The notes: generated from the letters alone by a model not told the origin. A stretch of 64,000 nucleotides of DNA from Parapedobacter flavus (GCF_035818675.1 NZ_JAYKZZ010000013.1:186001-250000); one strand, 5' to 3'; numbered from the stretch's first letter, positions 1-9,023 are shown. Made by a program: numbers and translations.

Positions 1-1014
1 GTCGTCATACTTAACCGATATACCTTTACTTTTCAGTTCCGCGATGAGCGTATCTGCCAGTTCACCGATGGCCTGCCGCTCCCCGTCTTGCTTATAAATC
101 GGCACGATAACCACCTGGATGGGTGCCAATTGTGGTGGCAGCACCAGCCCTTGGTCATCGGAGTGCGCCATGATCAGGGCACCGACCAACCGAGTAGATA
201 CGCCCCACGACGTAGCCCATACGTGATCCAGCTTACCTTCCTTGGAGGTGAATTTCACATCGAACGCTTTGGCAAAATTCTGACCCAGAAAGTGAGAAGT
301 ACCTGCCTGTAGCGCTTTGCCATCCTGCATGAGCGCCTCAATACACAACGTATCCAGCGCACCGGCAAACCGTTCGTTCTCGCTTTTCCGGCCGCGCACT
401 ACGGGCAGCGCCATCCAGTTCTCCGCAAAATCGGCGTATACCTCCAGCATCTTATCCGCTTCGGCCACCGCCTCGGTCTCGGTAGCATGGGCGGTATGCC
501 CCTCCTGCCACAGAAACTCGGCGGTGCGCAGGAACAGTCGCGTACGCATCTCCCAGCGCACCACATTGGCCCATTGGTTCACCAGGATCGGCAAGTCGCG
601 GTACGACTCGATCCATCCGCGGTAGGTATTCCAAATGATGGTTTCCGATGTGGGCCTAACAATCAACTCCTCTTCCAACTTGGCGGTCTCGTCGACCACA
701 ATCTGTCCGTTGCCATCGTTCTTCAATCGGTAATGGGTTACCACCGCACATTCGGTCGCGAAACCTTCCACGTGCGACGCTTCTTTGGAAAAAAAAGATT
801 TCGGGATAAATAATGGAAAATAGGCATTGCTATGGCCGGTATCTTTAAACATCTGGTCTAATGCGGCCTGCATTTTCTCCCATATGGCATAACCATAAGG
901 TTTAATAACCATGCAACCCCGCACAGCAGAGTGTTCGGCGAGGTCGGCTTTTACCACCAGCTCATTGTACCATTGGGAATAATCTGTTTCGCGGCTCGTA
1001 ATTCCTTTGCTCAT
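1..1014 (-). CDS. proS: Prolyl-tRNA synthetase, 5' part (gene runs off the window)
   Basis: Charges tRNA-Pro with proline in the cytoplasm. About 338 N-terminal residues are visible from the ATG at 1014; the C-terminal part lies beyond base 1. The protein opens with a TSRETDYSQWYNELV-type segment and carries the class II synthetase signature RTAEFLWQEGHTAHAT (motif 2 region) and NQWANVVRWEMRTRLF. These match the archaeal/eukaryote-type ProRS (usually about 490 residues), the form common in Bacteroidota, rather than the long bacterial type with an editing insertion. It is divergent from the lipoprotein gene at 1200. A promoter with a 58-nt leader lies at 1079-1109. The family call is secure; the missing part cannot be judged. 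Confidence 0.95.
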   Translation of the reverse strand, partial: MSKGITSRETDYSQWYNELVVKADLAEHSAVRGCMVIKPYGYAIWEKMQAALDQMFKDTGHSNAYFPLFIPKSFFSKEASHVEGFATECAVVTHYRLKNDGNGQIVVDETAKLEEELIVRPTSETIIWNTYRGWIESYRDLPILVNQWANVVRWEMRTRLFLRTAEFLWQEGHTAHATETEAVAEADKMLEVYADFAENWMALPVVRGRKSENERFAGALDTLCIEALMQDGKALQAGTSHFLGQNFAKAFDVKFTSKEGKLDHVWATSWGVSTRLVGALIMAHSDDQGLVLPPQLAPIQVVIVPIYKQDGERQAIGELADTLIAELKSKGISVKYDD

Positions 1015-1078
1015 CGTTGATTTTCTGTGAAATTATTGTAACATTTGCGGACTGGACACGCGTCTGAATTTCGCGTAG

Positions 1079-1109
1079 CAAAGGTATGCGCTTTTGTCTA
1101 ATTACCGAA
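1079..1109 (-). promoter_or_regulatory. Bacteroidota-type promoter of proS
   Basis: Read on the minus strand: -33 box TTCG (1106-1109), 19-nt spacer, -7 box TACCTTTG (1079-1086). This fits the TTTG-N19-21-TAnnTTTG consensus with one mismatch. It predicts a leader of roughly 60 nt before the proS ATG. Confidence 0.6.
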
Positions 1110-1199
1110 TAAAAAAATCATCCGGCAATTAAACCAATTAGCCCAAATACAGTCTATTAATAGTAAAGCGTAGGCTTAAAAAAAGAAAGGATAGTTGAA

Positions 1200-2324
1200 A
1201 TGAAAGTCAATAGATTTAATATCAGCGCAATAGCTTTAGTAAGCTTGCTCGTATTCGGTGCGTGTAGCACCTCTCGGCAGGTGGCTTTCCGCGATGATGT
1301 CTATAATAATAACACCCAGGCACGGGAAGCGAATTACCAAAGCCCGGATTATTACTACGACGAAGGGGCGCAGGAAGGGCAATATGCCGACGGTGGATAT
1401 TACGAAGACGACTATGCCGATGAAGGGTATTACAACGATTATTATGCTGATGAATACAGCGATAGCGAATATGCCGATCGCATAAACCGCTTCTATTACA
1501 ATTCGCCGGGCATGAGCTATTACGACCCTTGGTTCAGCCCATGGTACGGCTACAATTCGTGGTACGGCTATGGCTACGGTAGTGGGTTCGGCCTCGGTTG
1601 GGGCATGGGTGGCTGGGGCCTCGGTTGGGGCAGCAGCTGGTATAATCCCTACTATGGTGGTTATTGGGGCTGGGGGTCGCCTTATTACGGTCACGGCTTT
1701 GGCGGGCCATATGCATACAACCGCTGGGGTTGGGGTGGATATGGCTATGGTGGTTACGGCGGCTATTACCCCGGCGTGGTTGTTGTCAACAACCGTCAAA
1801 GGGTTGCACGTTCATCGTCGCGCGATCGGATGGGTACCCGTACCCCGCGAACGGCTACCCGCACAGCGATATCGCGAGATGCCAACGGGCGCATATCTAC
1901 CCGTACGGTAGCTACACGTGGCACAGCAAACCCAGGCGGGCGTACCAGCACACGTGGCTCGGCTCGGCCGGCTACGACACGAGGCTCACGTAATACCGAG
2001 GGCGTACGCAGCGGCACGTCACGGCGCCCTGCGGGCCAAACCGCGAGACCTTCGGGTACATCGCGACGGCCATCAACGACACGGCCATCGTCTACAAGGC
2101 GCCCTTCGGGCAGCAGCGCCCGTCCCGCACGGCCAAGTTCATCACGGCCAAGCAGCGCTAGACCGGCTGCTCGTCCATCGCGGCCAAGTACTTCGGCACC
2201 ACGGTCGTCTGGAAGCAGCTCCCGCGGATCGTCCGTATCGCCGCCATCGCGGTCATCCGGCTCTAGCGGAAGCAGCAGAGGAAGTAGTGGCAGCAGCAGT
2301 AGAGGTGGCAGAGGCCGCGGGTAG
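1200..2324 (+). CDS. Low-complexity Tyr/Gly/Trp- and Arg/Ser/Pro-rich lipoprotein
   Basis: A predicted lipoprotein of 374 residues. The signal peptide ends in the lipobox VFGAC (Cys21), so it is probably anchored in a membrane, outer leaflet unknown. After it come three compositional blocks: an acidic Tyr-rich block with repeated YADEGYY-like units (about 45-95), a Gly/Trp/Tyr-rich block (about 100-195), and a basic tail rich in Arg, Ser, Thr, Pro and Gly (about 200-374) ending in RGGRGRG. I see no enzyme motif. Similar proteins in Sphingobacteriaceae have been loosely labelled vitellogenin-like; that label carries no function. A terminator follows at 2347. The start is the only ATG that gives an intact signal peptide. 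Confidence 0.8.
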   Translation: MKVNRFNISAIALVSLLVFGACSTSRQVAFRDDVYNNNTQAREANYQSPDYYYDEGAQEGQYADGGYYEDDYADEGYYNDYYADEYSDSEYADRINRFYYNSPGMSYYDPWFSPWYGYNSWYGYGYGSGFGLGWGMGGWGLGWGSSWYNPYYGGYWGWGSPYYGHGFGGPYAYNRWGWGGYGYGGYGGYYPGVVVVNNRQRVARSSSRDRMGTRTPRTATRTAISRDANGRISTRTVATRGTANPGGRTSTRGSARPATTRGSRNTEGVRSGTSRRPAGQTARPSGTSRRPSTTRPSSTRRPSGSSARPARPSSSRPSSARPAARPSRPSTSAPRSSGSSSRGSSVSPPSRSSGSSGSSRGSSGSSSRGGRGRG

Positions 2325-2346
2325 CCTGTAAGAGATTGAAATTCTG

Positions 2347-2376
2347 AAGGCCAACTGAATCCGTTTGGTTGGCCTT
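2347..2376 (+). terminator. Rho-independent terminator after the 1200-2324 gene
   Basis: Perfect 9-bp arms AAGGCCAAC (2347-2355) and GTTGGCCTT (2368-2376) with a 12-nt loop, followed by a short T-containing stretch. It separates the lipoprotein gene from the porin gene at 2405. Confidence 0.65.
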
Positions 2377-2404
2377 TTAAACAGGCTCTTAATCGACACC
2401 AACC

Positions 2405-3964
2405 ATGAATATGTATATAAAAAAAATCGCATTATCCGGCCTGCTAGTCAGCACGCTTTGCATCACCGCTCAAGGACAATACTTACAGGATGTCCTCCGT
2501 TTTTCGCAACCCGAACGGGGTGCAACTGCCCGATTCAAAGGTCTGGGAAATGCACAGACAGCACTGGGGGGCGACCTCAGCTCCATTTCGGGCAACCCCG
2601 CAGGACTGGGTTTTTTCGGGCAATCGGATATGAGCATCTCGTTCGATTATGCCAATGACCTCAACAAGACGAGCTATTTCGGCACCAACAGCCAATACAG
2701 CGTAGACAAGCTTGGCCTCAATCAGCTTGGTGCCGTCTTCCATATCCCGGCCCGTCGGGCACGGGGAAGTAACCTGACATCCGGTTGGCTCAATTTCAAT
2801 ATTGGCGTTGGGTATACCAAGACGAACAACTTCAATACCACGGTGGGGTTCACCGGCGTCAACTCCGAAAGCAGTATTGCCGATTTCATGGCATATGAGG
2901 CGTATGAAACGGGTAACATATATGGCGATTTCGGCTGGAACGCTGGCTTAATCGATGAGCAGCCTATCAACGGGAACTACGATTACGTGGCCATGACGAC
3001 ATTGGATAACATCCAGACTGTGACCAACCGCGAAAAAGGATTCCAGTCGGAAACGAATGTCTCCTTTGGGGCGAATTACAGCAATAAGCTTTACATCGGC
3101 GCGAGCATCGCGTTCACCCACGTCAATAACGATGTCAATTACCTATACATGGAAGACGGCTCCGTGGAAGACTACACCTATATTTTCAGCATGAACCCCG
3201 GTTCGCGCTTTGTAGACGCCGCCAACGCCGACTACGATGTTTACAATCCACTCCTTGAGTCCGAATACGAATACGATAATGAGTATTGGTCTACTACCAC
3301 CGGAAATGGCTTCAACGCCAAGATAGGGGTCATTTACAAACCGATCAACTACCTGCAAATCGGTGTGACGGCCACTACCCCTACATGGTATAAACTCACC
3401 AACGATTACGAAGATTATTTCGGCATTACCAATTACCTCACCGATGGGTCTTCGACACCACCCTTTGAGAGTGAAGGCGAGCCCTCTTATTACGACTACA
3501 ACCTGCGTACCCCCTACCGCATCAACGGCGGCATCGCCGCCCTGTTCGGTCAAGGGCTCATCAGTGCCGATGTGGAGTATGTCGACTATGCCAGCATGAC
3601 GTTCTCATCGGTCGATTCGAACACGGATAACGTCATGAACGAACAAATACGCGACAGTTATACCAGCGCTGTCAACTTCCGGATAGGCGGCGAATACCTT
3701 GTAGCACCCGCATTTCTTTTACGCGCCGGTTACGGCCACACGGGTAGCCCGTACAGTGATTTTGAATCCACGACACAACGGGTATCCGCCGGTATCGGGT
3801 ATCGGGTAAATAATGTCTACATCGATTTGGCCTATCAGAATTTTACGCAGAAATATGGCTGGCAGGTATACTTGTTGGATGATGCCAATGAAGTTTACAG
3901 CCCGGTGGCAGATATTAGCAACTCACGCAACAGTGTGTTCCTCACGTTAGGTTTCAAATTTTAA
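2405..3964 (+). CDS. FadL/OmpP1-type outer membrane transport protein
   Basis: A 519-residue outer membrane beta-barrel of the FadL/TodX/OmpP1 family, which moves long-chain fatty acids or other hydrophobic compounds across the outer membrane. A signal peptide ends near Ala-Gln-Gly (residues 22-24). The mature N-terminus has the family pattern GATARFKGLGNAQTALGGD, followed by SISGNPAGLGFF, the conserved small-residue region of the hatch domain. The C-terminus ends in an aromatic barrel strand, VFLTLGFKF. Length is normal for the family. The substrate cannot be told from sequence. The gene starts 28 nt after the terminator at 2347-2376 and ends in a strong hairpin shared with the convergent dps gene. 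Confidence 0.85.
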   Translation: MNMYIKKIALSGLLVSTLCITAQGQYLQDVLRFSQPERGATARFKGLGNAQTALGGDLSSISGNPAGLGFFGQSDMSISFDYANDLNKTSYFGTNSQYSVDKLGLNQLGAVFHIPARRARGSNLTSGWLNFNIGVGYTKTNNFNTTVGFTGVNSESSIADFMAYEAYETGNIYGDFGWNAGLIDEQPINGNYDYVAMTTLDNIQTVTNREKGFQSETNVSFGANYSNKLYIGASIAFTHVNNDVNYLYMEDGSVEDYTYIFSMNPGSRFVDAANADYDVYNPLLESEYEYDNEYWSTTTGNGFNAKIGVIYKPINYLQIGVTATTPTWYKLTNDYEDYFGITNYLTDGSSTPPFESEGEPSYYDYNLRTPYRINGGIAALFGQGLISADVEYVDYASMTFSSVDSNTDNVMNEQIRDSYTSAVNFRIGGEYLVAPAFLLRAGYGHTGSPYSDFESTTQRVSAGIGYRVNNVYIDLAYQNFTQKYGWQVYLLDDANEVYSPVADISNSRNSVFLTLGFKF

Positions 3965-3968
3965 AAAA

Positions 3969-3992
3969 GGCGGCAACTGTGCAGTTGCCACC
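3969..3992. terminator. Hairpin terminator between convergent genes
   Basis: An 11-bp stem with one G-U pair (GGCGGCAACTG against CAGTTGCCACC), a very short loop and a following T5 run. A-rich sequence on the other side allows it to work for both the porin gene and dps. Confidence 0.75.
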
Positions 3993-4006
3993 TTTTTCTC
4001 TCTCCT

Positions 4007-4480
4007 TTATTTCACAAATGCGCGGAGCATCCAGTTCTGTTTCTCGTTGAACTGCATGAATGCATTGATCATGTCGTTCGTACCCTCATCTTCCGCTTCC
4101 GAAGTGATTTCCAACAGATCGCGCTGCATGGCGATCAATGCCTCCAGATCATCGATGATGGCCTTTACCATATCGATGTCTTTCATGCCGATGGTTTCTA
4201 CCTCTTCGATATCGGCATGCTTCACATAATCCTTAAACGTGCTGAAGGGCGCCTTTCCTAAGGTCAGGATACGCTCTGCGAGCTCATCAATAGTAGTCAA
4301 GGCATTGGTATAAAGCTCCTCGAACTTGGCATGCAACGTAAAGAAGTGATTGCCGCGTACGTTCCAGTGGCATCCCCTCAACTTCTGATAATGGATATGG
4401 TAATTAGCTAACAAATCATTTAAATGGTCAACAACGGGCCTTAGCTTTTTTTCTTCTAAACTGATTACTTTTGGATTCAT
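4007..4480 (-). CDS. dps: Dps family DNA-binding ferritin-like protein
   Basis: A 157-residue Dps/miniferritin. Such proteins assemble into a 12-mer that oxidises and stores iron with H2O2 and protects DNA in stress. The ferroxidase signature is visible: YHIHYQKLRGCHWNVRG followed by FFTLHAKFEELY, which supplies the His, His, Asp/Glu ligands at the dimer interface. The C-terminal QFNEKQNWMLRAF segment is typical. There is no Lys-rich N-terminal tail beyond EEKKLR, so direct DNA binding is uncertain. The gene is read alone, with nfeD starting a separate unit upstream on the same strand. Confidence 0.93.
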   Translation of the reverse strand: MNPKVISLEEKKLRPVVDHLNDLLANYHIHYQKLRGCHWNVRGNHFFTLHAKFEELYTNALTTIDELAERILTLGKAPFSTFKDYVKHADIEEVETIGMKDIDMVKAIIDDLEALIAMQRDLLEITSEAEDEGTNDMINAFMQFNEKQNWMLRAFVK

Positions 4481-4542
4481 GATATTCGAATTAAATAGTT
4501 CGCTGATAAAACATCGAAAGCTACAAAAAGTTTAGATAAGCG

Positions 4543-5901
4543 TTAGGATATGCGCTTTTTTCTGACAAACAGATTATAGTTTTCGTGCTTTTCCACGTAA
4601 ATAGCTTCGCCGATATCGATATATCCATCCAACGCCACAGCATCATACCATTTACCCTCAATCTCCACTTTGCCCGACGGGCGGAGTACCGTCTTGGCTA
4701 CCCCTTCCTTATTCACCATTTCCAAATTCACTTTAGACGACGTATACCCTTCTGTCGACCGCTGCTCATCCTGCAATACCAACCGTTTGAACGCCCGTGT
4801 GCTCAGTATACTTTTGCCAAAAACAACCATCAGCACAGTGGCCACCACCATCGAAGCGATCACCAAGAGAAACGAATTGAAAAGCATACCCGGTTCTGCA
4901 ATTGAAAAATCAAAATAATCATTCATCACCATACTGAATGCCAACCCGCATACCAAACAGATGATACCTAATATACCGGCCACACCAAACCCCGGGATAA
5001 TGAATAGCTCCAACAACATCAACACGATGCCCACGACAAACAGCGCTATTTCCCAATTGTCGGCCAACCCTTGGATATAAAGCGGCGCGAAAAACAACGC
5101 TGCCGCGATGATTGCCACAAGCAGCGCAAATCCGATTCCCGGTGTTTGCATCTCGAAATAGATACCGCCGATGATCAACAAAATAAGGAGTCCGCTTACC
5201 GCCGGATTGATGAGAAACGAAATAATCCGATCAATCATGGTCACTTGGTGTGTGGTTACACGTGGCGAGCTTATCCCCTCCGCAGCCAACACGTCGGCTA
5301 CCGCCGGAAGCTCCGCTTCCGCGAGCCCGATATCTACGGCCTCAGCTGATGTCAGGGTCAGGATTTTCCCGGCAGGCTTAATGTTCGGCAAGTCCACATC
5401 ACCATCCACAAACGCTTCTGCAACTTTCGGGTCCCGGCCCTTTGCCTCTGCCGTAGCCCGCATCAGTCCCCGCATGTACGACTGGTGTTTCTCGGGCATT
5501 AACTGGCCGCTTTGGTCTACCACACTCGCTGCGCCAATACTCGATCCTTTACTCATGTAGATGCGGTCTGACGCCAACGATATGAGCGCACCCGCCGAGG
5601 CCGCATTGTGATTAATGAATACCACCGTTTCCAACGGAGAATCCAATATCCGGCTGCGTATGGAATCAGCAAAATTCACCATCCCACCGAAGGTATTCAT
5701 TTCGATGAGTACCAGATCTGCCTTCGCTTCTTCTGCTTTCGTGTAGGCGTTTTTCACCTGCCGCCATGCACTGGGGCCGATATCTTCTTTGATGTCAAAC
5801 CGGTAAACATGCTGCGACTGCGCCGCGAAAGCGACCAATACCAAGCAAATGGTAGCGAGCAACGGACCCAATAATGCCTTTTGTCGTATTTTCTTATGCA
5901 T
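4543..5901 (-). CDS. Long-form NfeD protein (ClpP-class membrane serine protease plus NfeD OB domain)
   Basis: A 452-residue membrane protease of the NfeDL/1510-N type, thought to work with stomatin-like proteins in membrane quality control. A signal peptide or anchor (about 8-28) precedes a ClpP/crotonase-like domain (31-220) with the nucleophile motif NAASAGALIS (Ser102) and a candidate catalytic Lys near residue 138. Four to five membrane helices follow (about 235-370), then an OB-fold NfeD domain ending in YVEKHENYNLFVRKK. An alternative start 11 codons upstream exists; the ATG at 5901 gives the cleaner signal peptide. No stomatin gene is adjacent in the window, which is unusual for this family. 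Confidence 0.88.
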   Translation of the reverse strand: MHKKIRQKALLGPLLATICLVLVAFAAQSQHVYRFDIKEDIGPSAWRQVKNAYTKAEEAKADLVLIEMNTFGGMVNFADSIRSRILDSPLETVVFINHNAASAGALISLASDRIYMSKGSSIGAASVVDQSGQLMPEKHQSYMRGLMRATAEAKGRDPKVAEAFVDGDVDLPNIKPAGKILTLTSAEAVDIGLAEAELPAVADVLAAEGISSPRVTTHQVTMIDRIISFLINPAVSGLLILLIIGGIYFEMQTPGIGFALLVAIIAAALFFAPLYIQGLADNWEIALFVVGIVLMLLELFIIPGFGVAGILGIICLVCGLAFSMVMNDYFDFSIAEPGMLFNSFLLVIASMVVATVLMVVFGKSILSTRAFKRLVLQDEQRSTEGYTSSKVNLEMVNKEGVAKTVLRPSGKVEIEGKWYDAVALDGYIDIGEAIYVEKHENYNLFVRKKRIS

Positions 5902-5965
5902 ATCAATCAAAATCGTTATATTTTTCCTCAACAACAGCTTTCTCTCATCGGCAGCGGAGAGATCA

Positions 5966-6007
5966 ATAAAGATGCATTTTTATCATTGCATAAAAATGCA
6001 TCTTTAT
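5966..6007. repeat. Perfect 18-bp inverted repeat in a divergent intergenic region
   Basis: Arms 5966-5983 and 5990-6007 are exact reverse complements, with a 6-nt loop CATTGC. The arms are AT-rich and contain GATGCAT. The element sits between the divergent nfeD-like gene and the gene at 6033. No T-run follows, so it is more likely an operator, cruciform or mRNA 5' hairpin than a terminator. Confidence 0.9.
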
Positions 6008-6032
6008 CTAAGTTTGCAACCAACGAGAGCGC

Positions 6033-6788
6033 ATGGATAAATATACACTAAAAACCGTATTCAAAAAAAGTTTTTTGGGCATGGTATGGCGTATCGAAGC
6101 CGATACGGCGGCCCAAATCCTCGCCATCGAAACACGCGATAGGGAAACGGGGCAACCATTTTTTTCTGTGTTCGACTACCAATCAGGCCGTTCGTTTACC
6201 CAGGAAAAACCGTACGGCGACCGGAACTGGACACTGGCCGGGCTTGCCGACCGTAAGCTCATTCTTAAAGCTTTTGGCCAAAACAGTCCCAATGGTACAG
6301 GAATCGCTTGTATCGATATCGACCGCGGGGAGTTGCTGTGGGAACAGTTCAATTACGTATTGGTGCACGTGGGTAACCGGCAGCTTACCGTGCGGCACCG
6401 TAACTTTGCAGGCGGTTACGAGCAATACCTCGATGTGGTCACCGGAAATTTAACACCATTTAACAACATGGCTACTAAACCAACCGAGGCCCACATCGTC
6501 TTACCTCAGCGATATGATCACGGCATACCCGCATGTTTGGATGGTTTTCCGGTCCATGGTGATTTATTTTATTACCAAATCGGCCAAAAACAGCTATGGG
6601 GTTTCCATGAAGCAATACAACAGGCATATCGGGTACGGTTGGTTATAACCAGCGGCTTAACAGTGCTGGCAGACGAGGTTGTCCTCCCCGAGCTTGCCAA
6701 GATGACACCCGAATTATTTTTCATGATTGGACAGCAGGTTTTCATAATGAGCGATAATAAACGGGAAATTGTATCGTATTTAGTATAA
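6033..6788 (+). CDS. Uncharacterised protein, possibly DUF4905
   Basis: A 251-residue protein with no signal peptide or membrane segment, so probably cytoplasmic. It has recurring short beta-strand-like stretches (FSVFDYQSGR, GELLWEQFNY, YLDVVTGNL) reminiscent of propeller blades. From memory it resembles the DUF4905 family of Sphingobacteriaceae, but I could not confirm this. It begins a tight unit with the LysM protein (18 nt gap) and a uridine kinase. The ATG at 6033 lies 25 nt after the inverted repeat at 5966-6007, which may influence its expression. Confidence 0.6.
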   Translation: MDKYTLKTVFKKSFLGMVWRIEADTAAQILAIETRDRETGQPFFSVFDYQSGRSFTQEKPYGDRNWTLAGLADRKLILKAFGQNSPNGTGIACIDIDRGELLWEQFNYVLVHVGNRQLTVRHRNFAGGYEQYLDVVTGNLTPFNNMATKPTEAHIVLPQRYDHGIPACLDGFPVHGDLFYYQIGQKQLWGFHEAIQQAYRVRLVITSGLTVLADEVVLPELAKMTPELFFMIGQQVFIMSDNKREIVSYLV

Positions 6789-6806
6789 TTGCAACAGAAT
6801 TTTAAC

Positions 6807-7718
6807 ATGAGCATCAAACATACATATCTCCCCTATTTATATCGTGTATCTTTTTTTTTAGGAGTCCTCCTTATTGGATGTTACAGCTTGTCGGCAAAGA
6901 CCGCCTGGTCTGCACCCGATTCAATCGGGGTGGAATACCAAAACGGACGGAAAATCATCATCCATGAGTTGGAGGCCAAGGAAACATATTACGGATTAAG
7001 CCGTCGGTACCAGGTCCCTGTCAAGGACATCATCGCTGCAAACAACAATAAGGCATTGAAAATCGGTGATACCGTGCGGGTACCTCAAGAGGCCGTGGAT
7101 GTGCCTGCCGCGACCACAGCCGTAGGCGATACGACTACGGCACAGCAAACCGAACCGGTACCTGTACTGGCCGAAGGGGAGTATACCGCCTATAAAGTTG
7201 GCAAAGGCGAAACGCTATACACCATATCCAAACGTTTCATCATCTCCATCGAAAGCATTAAGCGTGCAAATGGGCTAACGAGCGAATCGGTACAAGCCGG
7301 TACCATCCTGAAGATACCCCATGAGGAACTGCCGCCACCGCCACCCACTGTCGATGAAATCATCGTACATGACGCCGACACTGCCAGTACTGGAGCCGAA
7401 CTGGAAATACCGGCCAATAAATACGGAATCCGGGAGCTGACCGAAAAAGGTGTCGGCGTATGGATAGATGACTTGAACCAAGAAGGCGGCAGTATGTTGG
7501 CCCTGCACAAAACGGCTCCCGTGGGTACGGTGATCAAAATTACCAACCCGATGACGCGGCGCACCACCTTTGCAAAAGTCGTCGGCAAATTCGCCGATAC
7601 CGCCGACACAAAAAATGCCATCATTGTCATTTCTAAATCGGCTGCATCGCTGATTGGCGTCCTTGACAGACGCTTTCAAGTGGAAATAGCATACGGTGCA
7701 CCCAATGAGTCAAACTGA
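6807..7718 (+). CDS. LysM protein with C-terminal RlpA-like domain
   Basis: A 303-residue exported protein, probably periplasmic and peptidoglycan-binding. A signal peptide or anchor occupies about residues 10-32. Two LysM domains follow: one around HELEAKETYYGLSRRYQVP and one around YKVGKGETLYTISKRF, joined by a Thr/Ala/Pro linker. After a Pro-rich linker (PPPPPT) the C-terminal part (about 195-295) has the ASWYG-less double-psi-barrel look of RlpA-like domains (LALHKTAPVGTVIKITNPMT, FAKVVGKFADT). The start chosen is the ATG at 6807; a TTG 18 nt upstream is less likely. The end overlaps the next start by 14 nt, so the two are probably co-translated. Confidence 0.8.
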   Translation: MSIKHTYLPYLYRVSFFLGVLLIGCYSLSAKTAWSAPDSIGVEYQNGRKIIIHELEAKETYYGLSRRYQVPVKDIIAANNNKALKIGDTVRVPQEAVDVPAATTAVGDTTTAQQTEPVPVLAEGEYTAYKVGKGETLYTISKRFIISIESIKRANGLTSESVQAGTILKIPHEELPPPPPTVDEIIVHDADTASTGAELEIPANKYGIRELTEKGVGVWIDDLNQEGGSMLALHKTAPVGTVIKITNPMTRRTTFAKVVGKFADTADTKNAIIVISKSAASLIGVLDRRFQVEIAYGAPNESN

Positions 7719-8358
7719 TGCACCTTTCGTGGTTGGCATTGCTGGAAGCAGCGGCTCGGGGAAAACCTTTTTCCTGAACGGTTTCCTCAACCATTTTGCA
7801 CCGCATGAAGTAGCACTTATTTCGCAAGACGACTATTACATCCCCGCCAATACGAAAACAAAGGAAGAAAACAAGCTGTATAACTTCGATTTGCCCACGG
7901 CCATCGACCGGACGGCTTTCCAGCGCGACATCAAGTTACTTTTCGAAGGGCAAACGGTATACCGCGAAGAATATACGTTCAACAACCCGGTATTGAAGCC
8001 GAAGATCATAGAAACCAAACCAGCTCCCCTCCTCATTGTCGAAGGGCTCTTTATCTTTTATTACCAGGAGGTGAACACTCTGCTCAACCACCGGATATTC
8101 TTGCATGCCGATGAAGAGATCGCGCTGCAACGGCGGCTGGAGAGGGATTTGGTAGAACGCGGGTATGATGAGGATGACGTGCGGTACAAATGGGTAAACC
8201 ATGTTATACCAGCCTACCAAGAATATTTGCTCCCATTCCGTGCGCAGTGCGACCGCATCATCGTCAACAATACAGACGACCCCGCACCCATCGTTGCCAT
8301 CACGGACGAAATCTCGGCCGACCTCAGGCAGCGCGTCCGGGGACTGGATAAGGTTTAG
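7705..8358 (+). CDS. Uridine kinase family protein
   Basis: A 217-residue P-loop kinase of the uridine kinase/phosphoribulokinase family; uridine kinases phosphorylate uridine and cytidine in pyrimidine salvage. The Walker A motif GSSGSGKT is at residues 14-21, followed by the family pattern LISQDDYYIP and NFDLPTAIDR. VEGLFIFYYQE is the Walker B-like strand, and QRRLERDLVERGYDEDDV is the lid. The ATG at 7705 lies inside the end of the LysM gene (14-nt overlap). Substrate is not proven by sequence. Confidence 0.82.
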   Translation: MSQTDAPFVVGIAGSSGSGKTFFLNGFLNHFAPHEVALISQDDYYIPANTKTKEENKLYNFDLPTAIDRTAFQRDIKLLFEGQTVYREEYTFNNPVLKPKIIETKPAPLLIVEGLFIFYYQEVNTLLNHRIFLHADEEIALQRRLERDLVERGYDEDDVRYKWVNHVIPAYQEYLLPFRAQCDRIIVNNTDDPAPIVAITDEISADLRQRVRGLDKV

Positions 8359-8359
8359 T

Positions 8360-9022
8360 TTATGATAATGCCATTTCTGGGATATGCCCATCAGCGATGA
8401 ATTTGCCCGCCGTGGCGTTCCGTATCTCCTCCACACTCACCCCCGGAGCCCGCTCACGCAGCAGGAAACCACCCTTGACGACATCGACCTCAAAGACCGC
8501 CATCTCGGTGACGATCTTCCGGATGCATCGCACACCCGTAAGGGGTAATTTACAGGCGGGTAGCAGCTTGCTCGCACCTGCTTTGTTGGTCTGTTGCATC
8601 GCTACGATGATATTTTTGGCCGAAGCCACTAAGTCCATCGCTCCACCCATCCCTTTCACAAGCTTTCCTGGAATTTTCCAACTGGCGATGTCGCCACATT
8701 CAGATACTTCCATCGCGCCCAAAATCGTAAGGTCTACTTTTTGGGCTCTGATCATGCCGAAACTCATGGCGGAATCAAAAATGGCCGATCCGGGCAGCAT
8801 GGTGATGGTCTGCTTACCAGCATTAATCAGGTCGGCATCCTCTTCGCCCCTCTTGGGGAATGGCCCCATGCCCAACAGCCCGTTCTCCGATTGGAGCACG
8901 ACGCTGATGGTTTCGGGAATGTAGTTAGCGACCAATGTCGGTATACCAATACCCAGATTAACATAATAGCCATCCTTTATCTCCTGTGCGATCCGCTTCG
9001 CGATTCCATTCTTGTCTAACAT
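8360..9022 (-). CDS. scoB: 3-oxoacid CoA-transferase subunit B
   Basis: The B subunit (220 residues) of succinyl-CoA:3-oxoacid CoA-transferase, which moves CoA between succinyl-CoA and acetoacetate in ketone-body or short-chain acid use. The catalytic glutamate lies in QSENGLLGMGP (Glu46), and VNLGIGIPTLV is the conserved N-terminal glycine-rich strand. The start is the ATG at 9022, one base after the scoA stop codon, so the subunits are translationally linked. A TTG at 9034 also fits but would overlap scoA. Confidence 0.93.
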   Translation of the reverse strand: MLDKNGIAKRIAQEIKDGYYVNLGIGIPTLVANYIPETISVVLQSENGLLGMGPFPKRGEEDADLINAGKQTITMLPGSAIFDSAMSFGMIRAQKVDLTILGAMEVSECGDIASWKIPGKLVKGMGGAMDLVASAKNIIVAMQQTNKAGASKLLPACKLPLTGVRCIRKIVTEMAVFEVDVVKGGFLLRERAPGVSVEEIRNATAGKFIADGHIPEMALS

Positions 9023-9023
9023 G

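Noticed and set aside
1236..1799. Minus-strand frame of 187 codons opposite the low-complexity lipoprotein gene
   Set aside because: Val/Ile/Ala-rich low-complexity shadow; the plus strand has the signal peptide and lipobox.
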